Of a stretch of DNA of 12,699 nucleotides, positions 6,814 to 12,699 are shown one piece after another. Under the pieces are notes generated by a model. That model made no database searches, was not told the DNA's origin, and worked only from the letters and a program-made list of their open reading frames with translations. A program made the translations under genes and the position numbers. The stretch comes from Oscillibacter sp. (GTDB lineage: Bacteria; Bacillota; Clostridia; Oscillospirales; Oscillospiraceae), in the NCBI GenBank assembly GCA_022796315.1, contig JAAWIL010000040.1:1-12699 (forward strand). Reading direction: 5' to 3'. The stretch's first letter is position 1, and every line of letters begins with the position of its first letter.

Positions 6814-6949
6814 GAACCTGTATTCACAACCGATGAGCGCCGTCTGGGCGGTCTTTTTCCCGCCATACTGTGTCTGTGTCGCTTCTCCTTGTCTGACGAG
6901 AAAACTCCTCGTCCATCCGGCATCCCCCGATTAGGAATACAGGTTCTTA
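6811..6949. mobile_element. 133-bp MITE-like element with TTA target duplication (copy B)
   Basis: Perfect 12-bp terminal inverted repeats, GAACCTGTATTC (6814-6825) and GAATACAGGTTC (6935-6946), are flanked on both sides by TTA (6811-6813 and 6947-6949). The right TTA is the stop codon (TAA on the minus strand) of the symporter gene. The interior is noncoding and holds two hairpins: GGCGG/CCGCC around 6848-6864 and GACGAG/CTCGTC at 6895-6913. Short noncoding DNA with TIRs and a TNA duplication fits a non-autonomous derivative of an IS5-family (IS1031/ISL2-like) element. The family assignment is inference; the structure is seen directly. Confidence 0.75.
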
Positions 6950-8362
6950 CTTTCGCAGGTTGCCGGGATTCGAGAAGTACTTCTTCGTCTCCGCAGCCAC
7001 CACGCCGGACAGGGCGAAGAGACCCACGAAGTTGGGGATGGCCATGAGCCCGTTGAAGGTGTCCGCCACGTCCCACACAAAGCTGAGGGGGGATACACAG
7101 CCCACCACCACTACGGCGATGAAGAGCACCTGGAACACCCGCACTCCCTTGTGGCCGAACAGGTACTGCACACAGCGGCTGCCGTACAGGGACCAGCCCA
7201 GCACCGTGGAGAAGGCGAAGAGCATCAGGGCAATCGCCACGAACAGCGCCGCGAACTTGCCGCCGAACACCGTGGCCAGGGCGGCGGTGATCAGCTCGCT
7301 GCCGGGCTTCACGCCGAAGGAGATCTCCACGCCGCTGCAGATGATGGTCAGGGCGGTGAGGGTGCAGATCACCAGGGTATCCACAAACACCTCGAAGATG
7401 CCGTACAGGCCCTGGTTCACCGGCCCCTTCGTCTCTGCCGCCGCGTGGGCGATGGCGGCGGAACCCAGGCCCGCCTCATTGGAGAAGGCGCTGCGCCGCA
7501 GGCCCCAGATGATGGTCTGCCGCAGGACGATTCCGGTGGTGGCGCCGAACATGGCCTGGGGGGTAAAGGCGGTGGAGAAGATCATGGAAAAGGCGCTGCC
7601 GATGCCCCGCCAGTGGGCTCCGATGACGACGAGGGTAAAGAGAACATAGAAGATGCTCATAAAGGGGATCAGCTTCTCCGTCACGGCGCCGATCCGCTTG
7701 ATGCCGCCCAGGAGGATCACCGCCACCAGGACCGCCAGCACGATGCCGATGATCCACTTGAGGGTGAGCTCCATCCCGGCGGAGACCGTGGTAAAGGCGG
7801 CAAAGGCGCCGATCACGGAGCCGGTGATGCTGTTCACCTGGGACATGTTGCCGATGCCGAAGCAGGCCAGGGCGGCCAGGCCCGCGTAGAGCGCCGCCAG
7901 CCACTTCCAGTTCCGGCCCAGGCCCTTGGAGATGTAGTACATGGGGCCGCCCACCCAGTCGCCCTTGGCGTCCCGCTCCCGGTACTTGATGGCCAGGACG
8001 ATCTCAGAGTACTTGGTGACCATGCCCACCAGCGCCGCCAGCCACAGCCAGAAGACCGCGCCGTAGCCGCCCAGGGCGATGGCCTGAGAGGTGCCCACGA
8101 TGTTGCCGGTGCCCACGGTGGCGGACAGGGCGGTGGTGACCGCCTGCATCGGCGTCACGGCTCCGTGGCCGGCCTCCTGCTTGCTGAACATCTTGCCCAC
8201 GGTGTTGCGCATGGCGTGGCCGAAGTGGCGGAACTGCACGCCGCCGCTGCGGATGGTCAGAAAGACGCCGCCCAGAATCGCGCAGGGCAGAAACGTGTAC
8301 ATCCACGCGAAGTCGTTCAGCGGCCCCTCCAAAAAGGCCAGAATGCTGTGGATCATTTCCAT
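6947..8362 (-). CDS. Sodium:alanine/glycine symporter, AGCS family
   Basis: A 471-aa polytopic membrane protein with about 11 hydrophobic segments that would import alanine or glycine with Na+. The family signature is clear near residues 80-120: ATVGTGNIVGTSQAIALGG, then GAVFWLWLAALVGMVTKYSE. Further conserved blocks are GGPMYYISKGLGR, the NEAGLGSA motif and a C-terminal WDVADTFNGLMAIPN. The usual GGPGA of the signature reads GGYGA here. The ATG start has GGAGGGAG just upstream. A glycine riboswitch and terminator in the 5' leader make glycine the likely substrate and signal. The TAA stop coincides with the target duplication of a MITE-like element. Confidence 0.95.
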   Translation of the reverse strand: MEMIHSILAFLEGPLNDFAWMYTFLPCAILGGVFLTIRSGGVQFRHFGHAMRNTVGKMFSKQEAGHGAVTPMQAVTTALSATVGTGNIVGTSQAIALGGYGAVFWLWLAALVGMVTKYSEIVLAIKYRERDAKGDWVGGPMYYISKGLGRNWKWLAALYAGLAALACFGIGNMSQVNSITGSVIGAFAAFTTVSAGMELTLKWIIGIVLAVLVAVILLGGIKRIGAVTEKLIPFMSIFYVLFTLVVIGAHWRGIGSAFSMIFSTAFTPQAMFGATTGIVLRQTIIWGLRRSAFSNEAGLGSAAIAHAAAETKGPVNQGLYGIFEVFVDTLVICTLTALTIICSGVEISFGVKPGSELITAALATVFGGKFAALFVAIALMLFAFSTVLGWSLYGSRCVQYLFGHKGVRVFQVLFIAVVVVGCVSPLSFVWDVADTFNGLMAIPNFVGLFALSGVVAAETKKYFSNPGNLRK

Positions 8363-8409
8363 AGGTCTCCCTCCAGTTTCTCACACGGCAGCGAGGTTTA
8401 GAAGCAATG

Positions 8410-8457
8410 AAAAAAACAGGGACCGACTTCCTGCGGCCCCCGTCAAAAGCGGTCTCT
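8410..8457 (-). terminator. Riboswitch-associated intrinsic terminator
   Basis: In the minus-strand leader, AGAGACCG pairs with CGGTCCCT (one mismatch) across a 24-base GC-rich loop that can itself fold, followed by G and seven T residues (8416-8410). It lies between the glycine aptamers and the symporter start, about 47 bases before the ATG, and is the likely expression platform. Whether glycine promotes or prevents termination cannot be read directly. The known case of an AGCS gene in Streptococcus pyogenes is an OFF switch. Confidence 0.75.
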
Positions 8458-8487
8458 CCCCCACGGCATCCCGCCGCGTGGAATGTT

Positions 8488-8668
8488 CCCCACTCTGTCC
8501 TTTTACCTGAGAGATTCAGCGGCCAGCCGCCTTGCACCTTCGGTCCCCGTTTCCGGGCGTCTCCAGAGCCACATCCATTTCCAGTCCCCGTCCCCCCGGA
8601 ACCCGCAGGTTCCTCGGGACGCCTGAGAGTATTACTCCTTCGGCAGGCGTGCGCCATTCCCCTAGAAA
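8488..8668 (-). promoter_or_regulatory. Glycine riboswitch (tandem gcvT-type aptamers)
   Basis: The downstream aptamer (8567 to 8491) shows the canonical core in order: CTCTGGAGA, GGACCGAAGGTGCAA, CTCTCAGGTAAAAGGACAGAG, with CTCTG/CAGAG closing the base stem. The upstream part (about 8668 to 8585) contains CTGCCGAAGGAGTAA followed by ACTCTCAGGC, a second aptamer or a reduced 'ghost' aptamer that docks to the first. The element lies directly in front of an alanine/glycine symporter gene, one of the classic glycine-riboswitch targets. Exact aptamer boundaries are approximate. Confidence 0.92.
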
Positions 8669-8697
8669 CTTCGTATGCCGTTATTAAAATTGTATCT

Positions 8698-8726
8698 AAG
8701 ATATCACGGCTCCCGGAAAATGTCAA
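8698..8726 (-). promoter_or_regulatory. Promoter of the riboswitch-symporter unit
   Basis: TTGACA (8726-8721) is followed after exactly 17 bases by TATCTT (8703-8698). The -35 box overlaps the TGA stop codon of the upstream methyltransferase gene. The transcript would begin about 20 bases before the first aptamer, which fits riboswitch geometry. Confidence 0.7.
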
Positions 8727-9394
8727 GTCTCATTTCGGCGTCCGAACGCGGACAGCCCCCGCCCCACGCGCTCTTCCGCCGGAAGGTCCTGTTTTTCCGC
8801 TTTCAGAAACAGTCCTTCGCCCTTTGCGGCGCTCCACACGGTGCGCAATCCGGCGTGATTGAAAAAGCGCTCCAGTTCCTTCTTGCTGTATACCCTCACA
8901 TCTCCCGTTTTGGAAAAACGAAAGAGCAGGTTGTTCGCGAAAAATCTGGTGACCGCCCCAAAGTTCGGGTCCGCGATATAGACCGCGCCATGCCTCTTCA
9001 GCACCCTTCCGCACTCCTTTACGAATCCCCACGGGTCCTCAAAATGATGAAACGCGCAGCATACCGTGATGACGTCAAAGCTCTCCTCCCGCCACGGAAG
9101 CGGAATGCAGGCGCCTGTCTCAAAGTGAAGATCCGGATAGCGCAGTTTCGCGGCGTGAATCATGTTCTCGGACACGTCTATTCCGCATGCCTGGATGGCT
9201 GCTTTTCTGGATAATTCCCCCAGCAGCGTTCCATTTCCGCATGCGACGTCAAGCACGGCATCTCCCTCTTTCAGGTCAATAAGCTTCCATAATTCCTGAA
9301 TGTGAAATCTGGTATACTGCCCCTCTCTTGACGCGTCATACCCAGACGCCATTTGATTGTACATCCTTCTGGATTGTTCCGTCTTCCGATTCAT
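8723..9394 (-). CDS. Class I SAM-dependent methyltransferase
   Basis: A 223-aa soluble enzyme of the UbiE/Methyltransf_11 type. The SAM-binding loop VLDVACGNG is at residues 47-55, the acidic post-I motif GIDVS at 71-75, and motif II SFDVITV at 95-101, followed by CAFHHFEDPW. The N-terminus (MYNQMASGYD) is the usual cap helix. The C-terminus has a second part with a YSKKELERFF helix typical of the family. The methyl acceptor cannot be told from the sequence. The ATG start has GGAGG 7 bases upstream. It lies 67 bp after the DUF1294 gene on the same strand and is probably cotranscribed with it. Confidence 0.9.
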   Translation of the reverse strand: MNRKTEQSRRMYNQMASGYDASREGQYTRFHIQELWKLIDLKEGDAVLDVACGNGTLLGELSRKAAIQACGIDVSENMIHAAKLRYPDLHFETGACIPLPWREESFDVITVCCAFHHFEDPWGFVKECGRVLKRHGAVYIADPNFGAVTRFFANNLLFRFSKTGDVRVYSKKELERFFNHAGLRTVWSAAKGEGLFLKAEKQDLPAEERVGRGLSAFGRRNET

Positions 9395-9461
9395 GTGAGT
9401 TCCTCCAAAGGTCCGTCTGCCGCGTTTCGGACGCGCTCCCGGCGTTCCGCCCCGCGCCCGG

Positions 9462-9818
9462 CTATCCCATCTGCCGGATCACGTTCCAGTAGAGCCACAG
9501 CCCCGCCGGAATCAGAATCTGGAGGATCAGAATCAGCGGAATCCCGATCCGGAAGGACCGGTGCAGCGTCTTGTGACGCCAGACCTTCATCCCCAGCAGG
9601 GCCCCGGCGCTGCCCCCCAGGGCCGCCAGCAGGAACAGCGTCTTCTCCGGCACCCGCCGGGCTCTCTCATGGGTCTCCTTGTACTTGGCCTTGAACTTGT
9701 CAAAGCCAAACACGAAAAAGGTCACCAGGTTCATCAGCAGCAGCCAGCAGGCCAGCAGGCCCCAGGGGGAGCCGATCACCGCCCAGAAAAAATCGTTCTC
9801 TGCCTCCGGCATTATCAC
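9462..9818 (-). CDS. DUF1294 family small membrane protein
   Basis: A 118-aa protein with three hydrophobic segments (about 16-38, 60-78 and 90-112). DUF1294 marks are visible: an N-terminal Asn30, GFDK at 38-41, RRVPE at 54-58, LGGSAGALLGM at 67-77 and RHKT at 81-84. The family is widespread and its function is not established. The start is GTG at 9818 or ATG at 9812, both downstream of GAGGTGGG; the ATG has the more usual spacing. It is the first gene of a short minus-strand unit with the methyltransferase. Confidence 0.88.
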   Translation of the reverse strand: MIMPEAENDFFWAVIGSPWGLLACWLLLMNLVTFFVFGFDKFKAKYKETHERARRVPEKTLFLLAALGGSAGALLGMKVWRHKTLHRSFRIGIPLILILQILIPAGLWLYWNVIRQMG

Positions 9819-9914
9819 AATCCCACCTCATTTGCTCATTTTCATCTTCCGCTCCAGCAGGCGGGCTGACGCCCGTCATGGACGGCGACGCGGCCCTGCG
9901 ATTCCTGGACCGCG

Positions 9915-9924
9915 GAAACGTTTC
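9915..9924. promoter_or_regulatory. Palindrome GAAACGTTTC, possible operator
   Basis: A perfect 10-bp palindrome with central CG lies in the divergent region, about 20-25 bases past the predicted start of the minus-strand transcript. Its A-rich half-sites around CG resemble LacI/CcpA-type operators. Binding is only inferred. Confidence 0.3.
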
Positions 9925-9947
9925 TCATCATTTTGGGGTGCTGCTCT

Positions 9948-9977
9948 AGTTTACCCCACGGCGGGGAAAAAGGTCAA
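9948..9977 (-). promoter_or_regulatory. Candidate promoter of the DUF1294-methyltransferase unit
   Basis: TTGACC (9977-9972) and TAAACT (9953-9948) are separated by 18 bases on the minus strand, about 130 bases before the DUF1294 start. The match is fair only. No convincing promoter for the divergent lipoprotein gene was found in the remaining intergenic bases. Confidence 0.4.
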
Positions 9978-10101
9978 GCCGTTTTGGAGTTTTTTCCCGG
10001 GGACGGACCGGCCTCCCCCCTCGGACGGCCGCAGATTTTTTTCAATTTCCCGGAACAAATCCCCTTCTTCTTCCGACTAACCGGGCAAAGGAGGCGTTTG
10101 C

Positions 10102-11022
10102 ATGAAAAAACAGTACATTGTCATTCCGGCGGTCCTCTGTCTTCTTCTGCTGCTGCCGGCCTGCGGCAGGGCGGAGGAGGACGCCCCGCCCGGTCCGGCG
10201 GCCTCCCTGGCGGAGGATGAAACGCCCTCTGTCCTCATCTGCCGGATCGTGGACGGCGCGGAGGACGGGGATCTGCTGCTGGCGGCCCTGGACGCCTCTC
10301 TGCCGGAGGGCCGCGCGGGCCTGGCGGACGGACGGAGCGTCTACCGCCTGTCCCTGACCGGGGAGACGCCGGTCACTCTGGACGGCGAGCCGGCCGCCGC
10401 CGGGGATCTCCAGGACGGGATGCCGGTGGAGATCTCCTTCAACGGCACGGTGCCGGAGACCTTCCCGGCCCAGCTGGGGGAGGTGTACGCCGTCTCCGGG
10501 TTCTCTCTGGGAACGCCCCAGAACCCCGGCGGGAGCCTGTACGACCTCTGCGGCCTCTATCTCCAGGCCCTGGACGATCTCTGGAACAAGGACCCGGCCC
10601 TGAACGAGGGCATCTCCCTGGCGGGGCTGGACCTGAGCCAGGCCCCCGGCGGGCTGCTGGAGAGCGAACGGTCCGCCCTGGCCTGGCGGTTTGGGGAGGT
10701 CCACGGCGTGGAGACAGTCACCGGCACCTTTGAGGAGCTGGCGGACCAGGGGTATTTCGAGGCCAGCGCCGTCAGCACCCCGGCCCCGGAGAATGGGGAG
10801 GATTTCAGCCGTTTCTGGTACCAGTGGCCCGACGGCTGTCTGTTCTCCATCACCCCCAACAGTAATCACGAGGGGGAGACGCACTCCCTGCCCACGCTGT
10901 TTTTCGATGTGGAAAAGTGGAAGTCCCCCCTGGCGGCCTATGTGCTCTATGACTGCTCCGCAGTCTGGCCCGAGCTTGGGACCTGGAGCGGATACCAGGT
11001 TGACAGTGAGATGATCTCGTAG
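10102..11022 (+). CDS. Putative lipoprotein (306 aa)
   Basis: A secreted, lipid-anchored protein of unknown function. A KK start and hydrophobic stretch lead to the lipobox LPAC with the lipidated Cys21. After a Pro/Ala/Glu-rich linker, residues ~43-133 form a small beta-rich domain ending in GMPVEISFNGTVPETFPAQL. The rest (~145-306) contains a helix with YDLCGLYLQALDDLWNKD, then GVETVTGTFEELADQGYFE and WPDGCLFSI. I do not recognise a named domain. The ATG start has AAAGGAGG 10 bases upstream. The next lipoprotein gene starts 28 bp after it and shares the first domain type, so the two are likely an operon and distant paralogues in part. Cys150, 246 and 275 could form disulphides outside the membrane. 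Confidence 0.85.
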   Translation: MKKQYIVIPAVLCLLLLLPACGRAEEDAPPGPAASLAEDETPSVLICRIVDGAEDGDLLLAALDASLPEGRAGLADGRSVYRLSLTGETPVTLDGEPAAAGDLQDGMPVEISFNGTVPETFPAQLGEVYAVSGFSLGTPQNPGGSLYDLCGLYLQALDDLWNKDPALNEGISLAGLDLSQAPGGLLESERSALAWRFGEVHGVETVTGTFEELADQGYFEASAVSTPAPENGEDFSRFWYQWPDGCLFSITPNSNHEGETHSLPTLFFDVEKWKSPLAAYVLYDCSAVWPELGTWSGYQVDSEMIS

Positions 11023-11050
11023 AAAACATGTCTGCCGTAAGGAGGTTTTT

Positions 11051-11761
11051 ATGAAACACATCCAATCATTCCTCATCCTGTTTATTCTGGCCCTCTCCCT
11101 CACCGCCTGCGGCGCTTCCGCCCAGGACAGCGGCCGCACCGTCACCGAGGGCCGCCTGCTTCTCTCCGCCAACGGCACCGCCCTGCTGGTGACAGAGGAC
11201 GGAACTCCCATTGCCCTCTCCGTCCAGGCCGACGGGGACGATCCCTTCTCCGGCTTCTCCACCGGCGACCGGGTCTCCGTCACCCACGACAGCGCCCTGG
11301 ACGAAAGCTATCCCCTCCAGACCGGCGCCTATGAATGGACGCTTCTGGAACAGGGCTCCCTGGAGGACATTCCGGAGGAGACCCTGACCTCCCTGGAGGA
11401 CCTGGGCTGGGACTTCGGCCGGGACCTCCACGCGCCGGCGGCGGAGCCCCAGACGGTGGCGGACTCCGGGGAGGGCTACTGCGGCAACACGATCACGCAG
11501 GTCCTTCTGGACGGGGAGACCTATGCCTTCTGGGGCGACGACTCCGTCCGGCTGACGGACCTGCTCCTCACCCTGGACTACGCCGACGGCGTCTGCCGGT
11601 GCCAGCCGGAATTCACCGTGAACACGGAGTTCGGCGAGGGCTACGGCGTCAATCTCACAGACTACTATGTCCGCTATGGGGAGCGTCAGTGCCCCATCAC
11701 GGAGGAACAGGCGGCGGAGATCCGGGAAATTCTGGACCGGAACTGCCCCGGGGACGGTTGA
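11051..11761 (+). CDS. Putative lipoprotein (236 aa)
   Basis: A second lipid-anchored protein with lipobox LTAC (Cys20). Residues ~30-103 form a beta domain with GDRVSVTHDSALDESYPLQT, parallel to the PVEISFNGTVPETFPAQL segment of the upstream lipoprotein. A C-terminal domain (~130-236) carries YCGN, a CRC pair at 172-174 followed by PEFTVNTEFGEGYGVNLTDY, and a late helix EEQAAEIREIL, with further Cys at 204 and 232. Paired cysteines suggest disulphides. I cannot name its function. The ATG has a strong TAAGGAGG site 6 bases upstream. Its TGA stop lies inside the -35 box of the promoter for the next gene. Confidence 0.85.
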   Translation: MKHIQSFLILFILALSLTACGASAQDSGRTVTEGRLLLSANGTALLVTEDGTPIALSVQADGDDPFSGFSTGDRVSVTHDSALDESYPLQTGAYEWTLLEQGSLEDIPEETLTSLEDLGWDFGRDLHAPAAEPQTVADSGEGYCGNTITQVLLDGETYAFWGDDSVRLTDLLLTLDYADGVCRCQPEFTVNTEFGEGYGVNLTDYYVRYGERQCPITEEQAAEIREILDRNCPGDG

Positions 11762-11786
11762 AAACGGCCTCTCCATCTGGTATGAT
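11758..11786 (+). promoter_or_regulatory. Promoter of the nucleoside phosphorylase gene
   Basis: TTGAAA (11758-11763) and TATGAT (11781-11786) are 17 bases apart, and TGG directly in front of the -10 adds an extended -10 TGN. The -35 contains the TGA stop codon (11759-11761) of the lipoprotein gene. Transcription would begin about 20 bases before the phosphorylase start codon. Confidence 0.75.
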
Positions 11787-11815
11787 GGACAAAACAAAAC
11801 AGGGAGGCCACTGCT

Positions 11816-12607
11816 ATGCAGCAACTGGAGAAGCAATTTCACATTCACTGCGTTCCCGGCGACGTGGGCCGCTACTGCATTCTGCCGGGGGACCCCGGCC
11901 GGGTGCCCGCCATCGCGGCCCTCTTTGACGACGCCCATCCGGTGGCCCAGAACCGGGAGTACAACGTCTGGACCGGCACCCTTCTGGGGGAGAAGGTCAC
12001 CGCCTGCTCCACCGGCATCGGCGGGCCCTCCGCCGCCATCGCCATGGAGGAGCTCCACAAGTGCGGGGCGGACACCTTCCTGCGCACCGGCACCTGCGGC
12101 GGCATCGACCTGGCGGTGCGGTCCGGAGACATCGTGGTGGCCACCGGCGCCATCCGCTACGAGCACACCAGCCTGGAGTACGCCCCCATCGAGTTCCCGG
12201 CGGTGCCGGATCTGGGCATTGCCAACGCCATGGTGGAGGCGGCGGAGTCCCTGGGTCTCCCCTGCCACGCCGGGGTGGTCCAGTGCAAGGACAGCTTCTA
12301 CGGCCAGCACAGCCCGGAGGCCTCCCCGGTGTCCTACGAGCTGAAGGCCAAGTGGGAGAGCTGGAAGCGCCTGGGGGTGAAGGCCAGCGAGATGGAGTCG
12401 GCGGCGCTGTTCGTGGTGGCGGCGGCCCTGGGCTGCCGGTGCGGGTCCTGCTTCCACGTGATCTGGAACCAGGAGCGGGAGGCCGCGGGGCTGGATCAAA
12501 CGATGAGCGAGGACACCTCCGCCGCCGTGCGGGTGGCCGTGGAGGCGCTGAAGCTGGTGATCCGGCGGGACCGGGAGAGCGCCGGGCAACACGTTCTGCC
12601 GCTCTAA
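11816..12607 (+). CDS. Uridine phosphorylase-type nucleoside phosphorylase
   Basis: A 263-aa cytoplasmic enzyme of the PNP/UDP family that cleaves a nucleoside with phosphate to base and ribose 1-phosphate, in pyrimidine salvage. The phosphate-binding GDPGR is at residues 25-29, STGIGGPS at 65-72, LRTGTCGG at 89-96 and the ribose-binding EMESA at 192-196, all as in E. coli Udp. In the base pocket, E. coli has Gln166 and Arg168; here Gln164 is kept but the position two later is Ser in YGQHSPE, as in a group of Firmicutes proteins annotated uridine phosphorylase. Base specificity may therefore differ. ATG start behind GGGAGG. It has its own promoter over the end of the lipoprotein gene, and a repeat begins directly after its TAA stop. 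Confidence 0.9.
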   Translation: MQQLEKQFHIHCVPGDVGRYCILPGDPGRVPAIAALFDDAHPVAQNREYNVWTGTLLGEKVTACSTGIGGPSAAIAMEELHKCGADTFLRTGTCGGIDLAVRSGDIVVATGAIRYEHTSLEYAPIEFPAVPDLGIANAMVEAAESLGLPCHAGVVQCKDSFYGQHSPEASPVSYELKAKWESWKRLGVKASEMESAALFVVAAALGCRCGSCFHVIWNQEREAAGLDQTMSEDTSAAVRVAVEALKLVIRRDRESAGQHVLPL

Positions 12608-12699
12608 GAGCCTGTTTAGAATCTCCCCGCACACGTCTTGGCGGCGTATTTTCCGTCCAGACTTCGTTAAAAACCCTTGCAATCCGCCAGGATTGCGGC
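12605..12699. mobile_element. End of a MITE/IS-like element at the phosphorylase stop codon (cut by window)
   Basis: Directly after the TAA stop (12605-12607) the sequence reads GAGCCTGTTTAGAATCTCC. This shares GARCCTGTWT with the ends of element B and has the same TAA in front. The rest is noncoding and holds a hairpin GCAATCC/GGATTGC (12679-12696). Only one end is in the window, so the element type and its other end are inferred. The GAG start with a TNA target fits IS5-family-like elements. Confidence 0.5.

Noticed and set aside
7151..8401. 416-codon open frame on the plus strand
   Set aside because: Antisense to the symporter, with repetitive Gly/His/Asp/Gln composition and no family signature.
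10009..10042. Hairpin CGGCC/GGCCG followed by seven T residues before the first lipoprotein gene
   Set aside because: The stem is only 5 bp with a 13-base loop, and no plus-strand promoter could be placed upstream of it. An attenuator is possible but too weak to list.
10042..11283. 413-codon open frame on the minus strand
   Set aside because: Opposite the lipoprotein genes, which have lipoboxes and ribosome-binding sites; this frame has neither.
11066..12682. 538-codon open frame on the minus strand
   Set aside because: Antisense to the second lipoprotein and the phosphorylase; low-complexity composition.
1..12699. CRISPR array, tRNA or rRNA genes, phage or defence genes
   Set aside because: No regularly spaced repeats, no cloverleaf-like sequence and no proteins of those classes were seen.

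Overview
The window looks like a chromosomal segment of a GC-rich Firmicute, probably a gut Clostridia member of the Oscillospiraceae type. The reasons are strong GGAGG ribosome-binding sites, a glycine riboswitch in front of an AGCS symporter, Gram-positive-style lipoproteins, GC-rich codons and a nine-gene mix typical of that group. The genus cannot be fixed from sequence reading alone.

Left part (1-6390), all on the minus strand. A promoter (TTGACA-17-AATAAT at 6347-6375) precedes a short, apparently frameshifted leader gene (6148-6269). Then come a 649-aa old-yellow-enzyme/4Fe-4S/FAD ene-reductase (4004-5953), a 260-aa short-chain dehydrogenase (3184-3966) and a 284-aa short-chain dehydrogenase (2313-3167), with gaps of 37 and 16 bp. 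A PucR/CdaR-type regulator (183-1730) follows on the same strand after a 582-bp gap. The set suggests stepwise reduction of an unsaturated ketone: ene reduction by a flavoenzyme, then ketone/alcohol steps by two SDRs that appear to use different nicotinamide cofactors. The same kinds of enzymes occur in bile-acid, steroid and isoflavone reduction by gut bacteria. The substrate here is unknown.

Middle part (6391-8730). About 370 bp without a recognisable gene ends in a strong hairpin. Two adjacent MITE-like elements follow. Each lies between TTA trinucleotides, and the outer TTA of the second is exactly the stop codon of the next gene. That gene is a sodium:alanine/glycine symporter (AGCS family, 6947-8362) controlled by a tandem-type glycine riboswitch (about 8488-8668), an intrinsic terminator (8410-8457) and a promoter (8698-8726).

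Right part (8723-12699). A SAM-dependent methyltransferase and a small DUF1294 membrane protein lie on the minus strand. Divergent from them on the plus strand are two lipoprotein genes that appear to share an extracytoplasmic beta domain. A uridine-phosphorylase-type nucleoside phosphorylase follows, with its own promoter. Immediately after its TAA stop the sequence begins with what looks like a second MITE/IS end (GAGCCTGTTTAG...), cut by the window edge. The most unusual signals are the insertion of related elements exactly at TAA stop codons and the ene-reductase/SDR cluster with its decayed leader gene.
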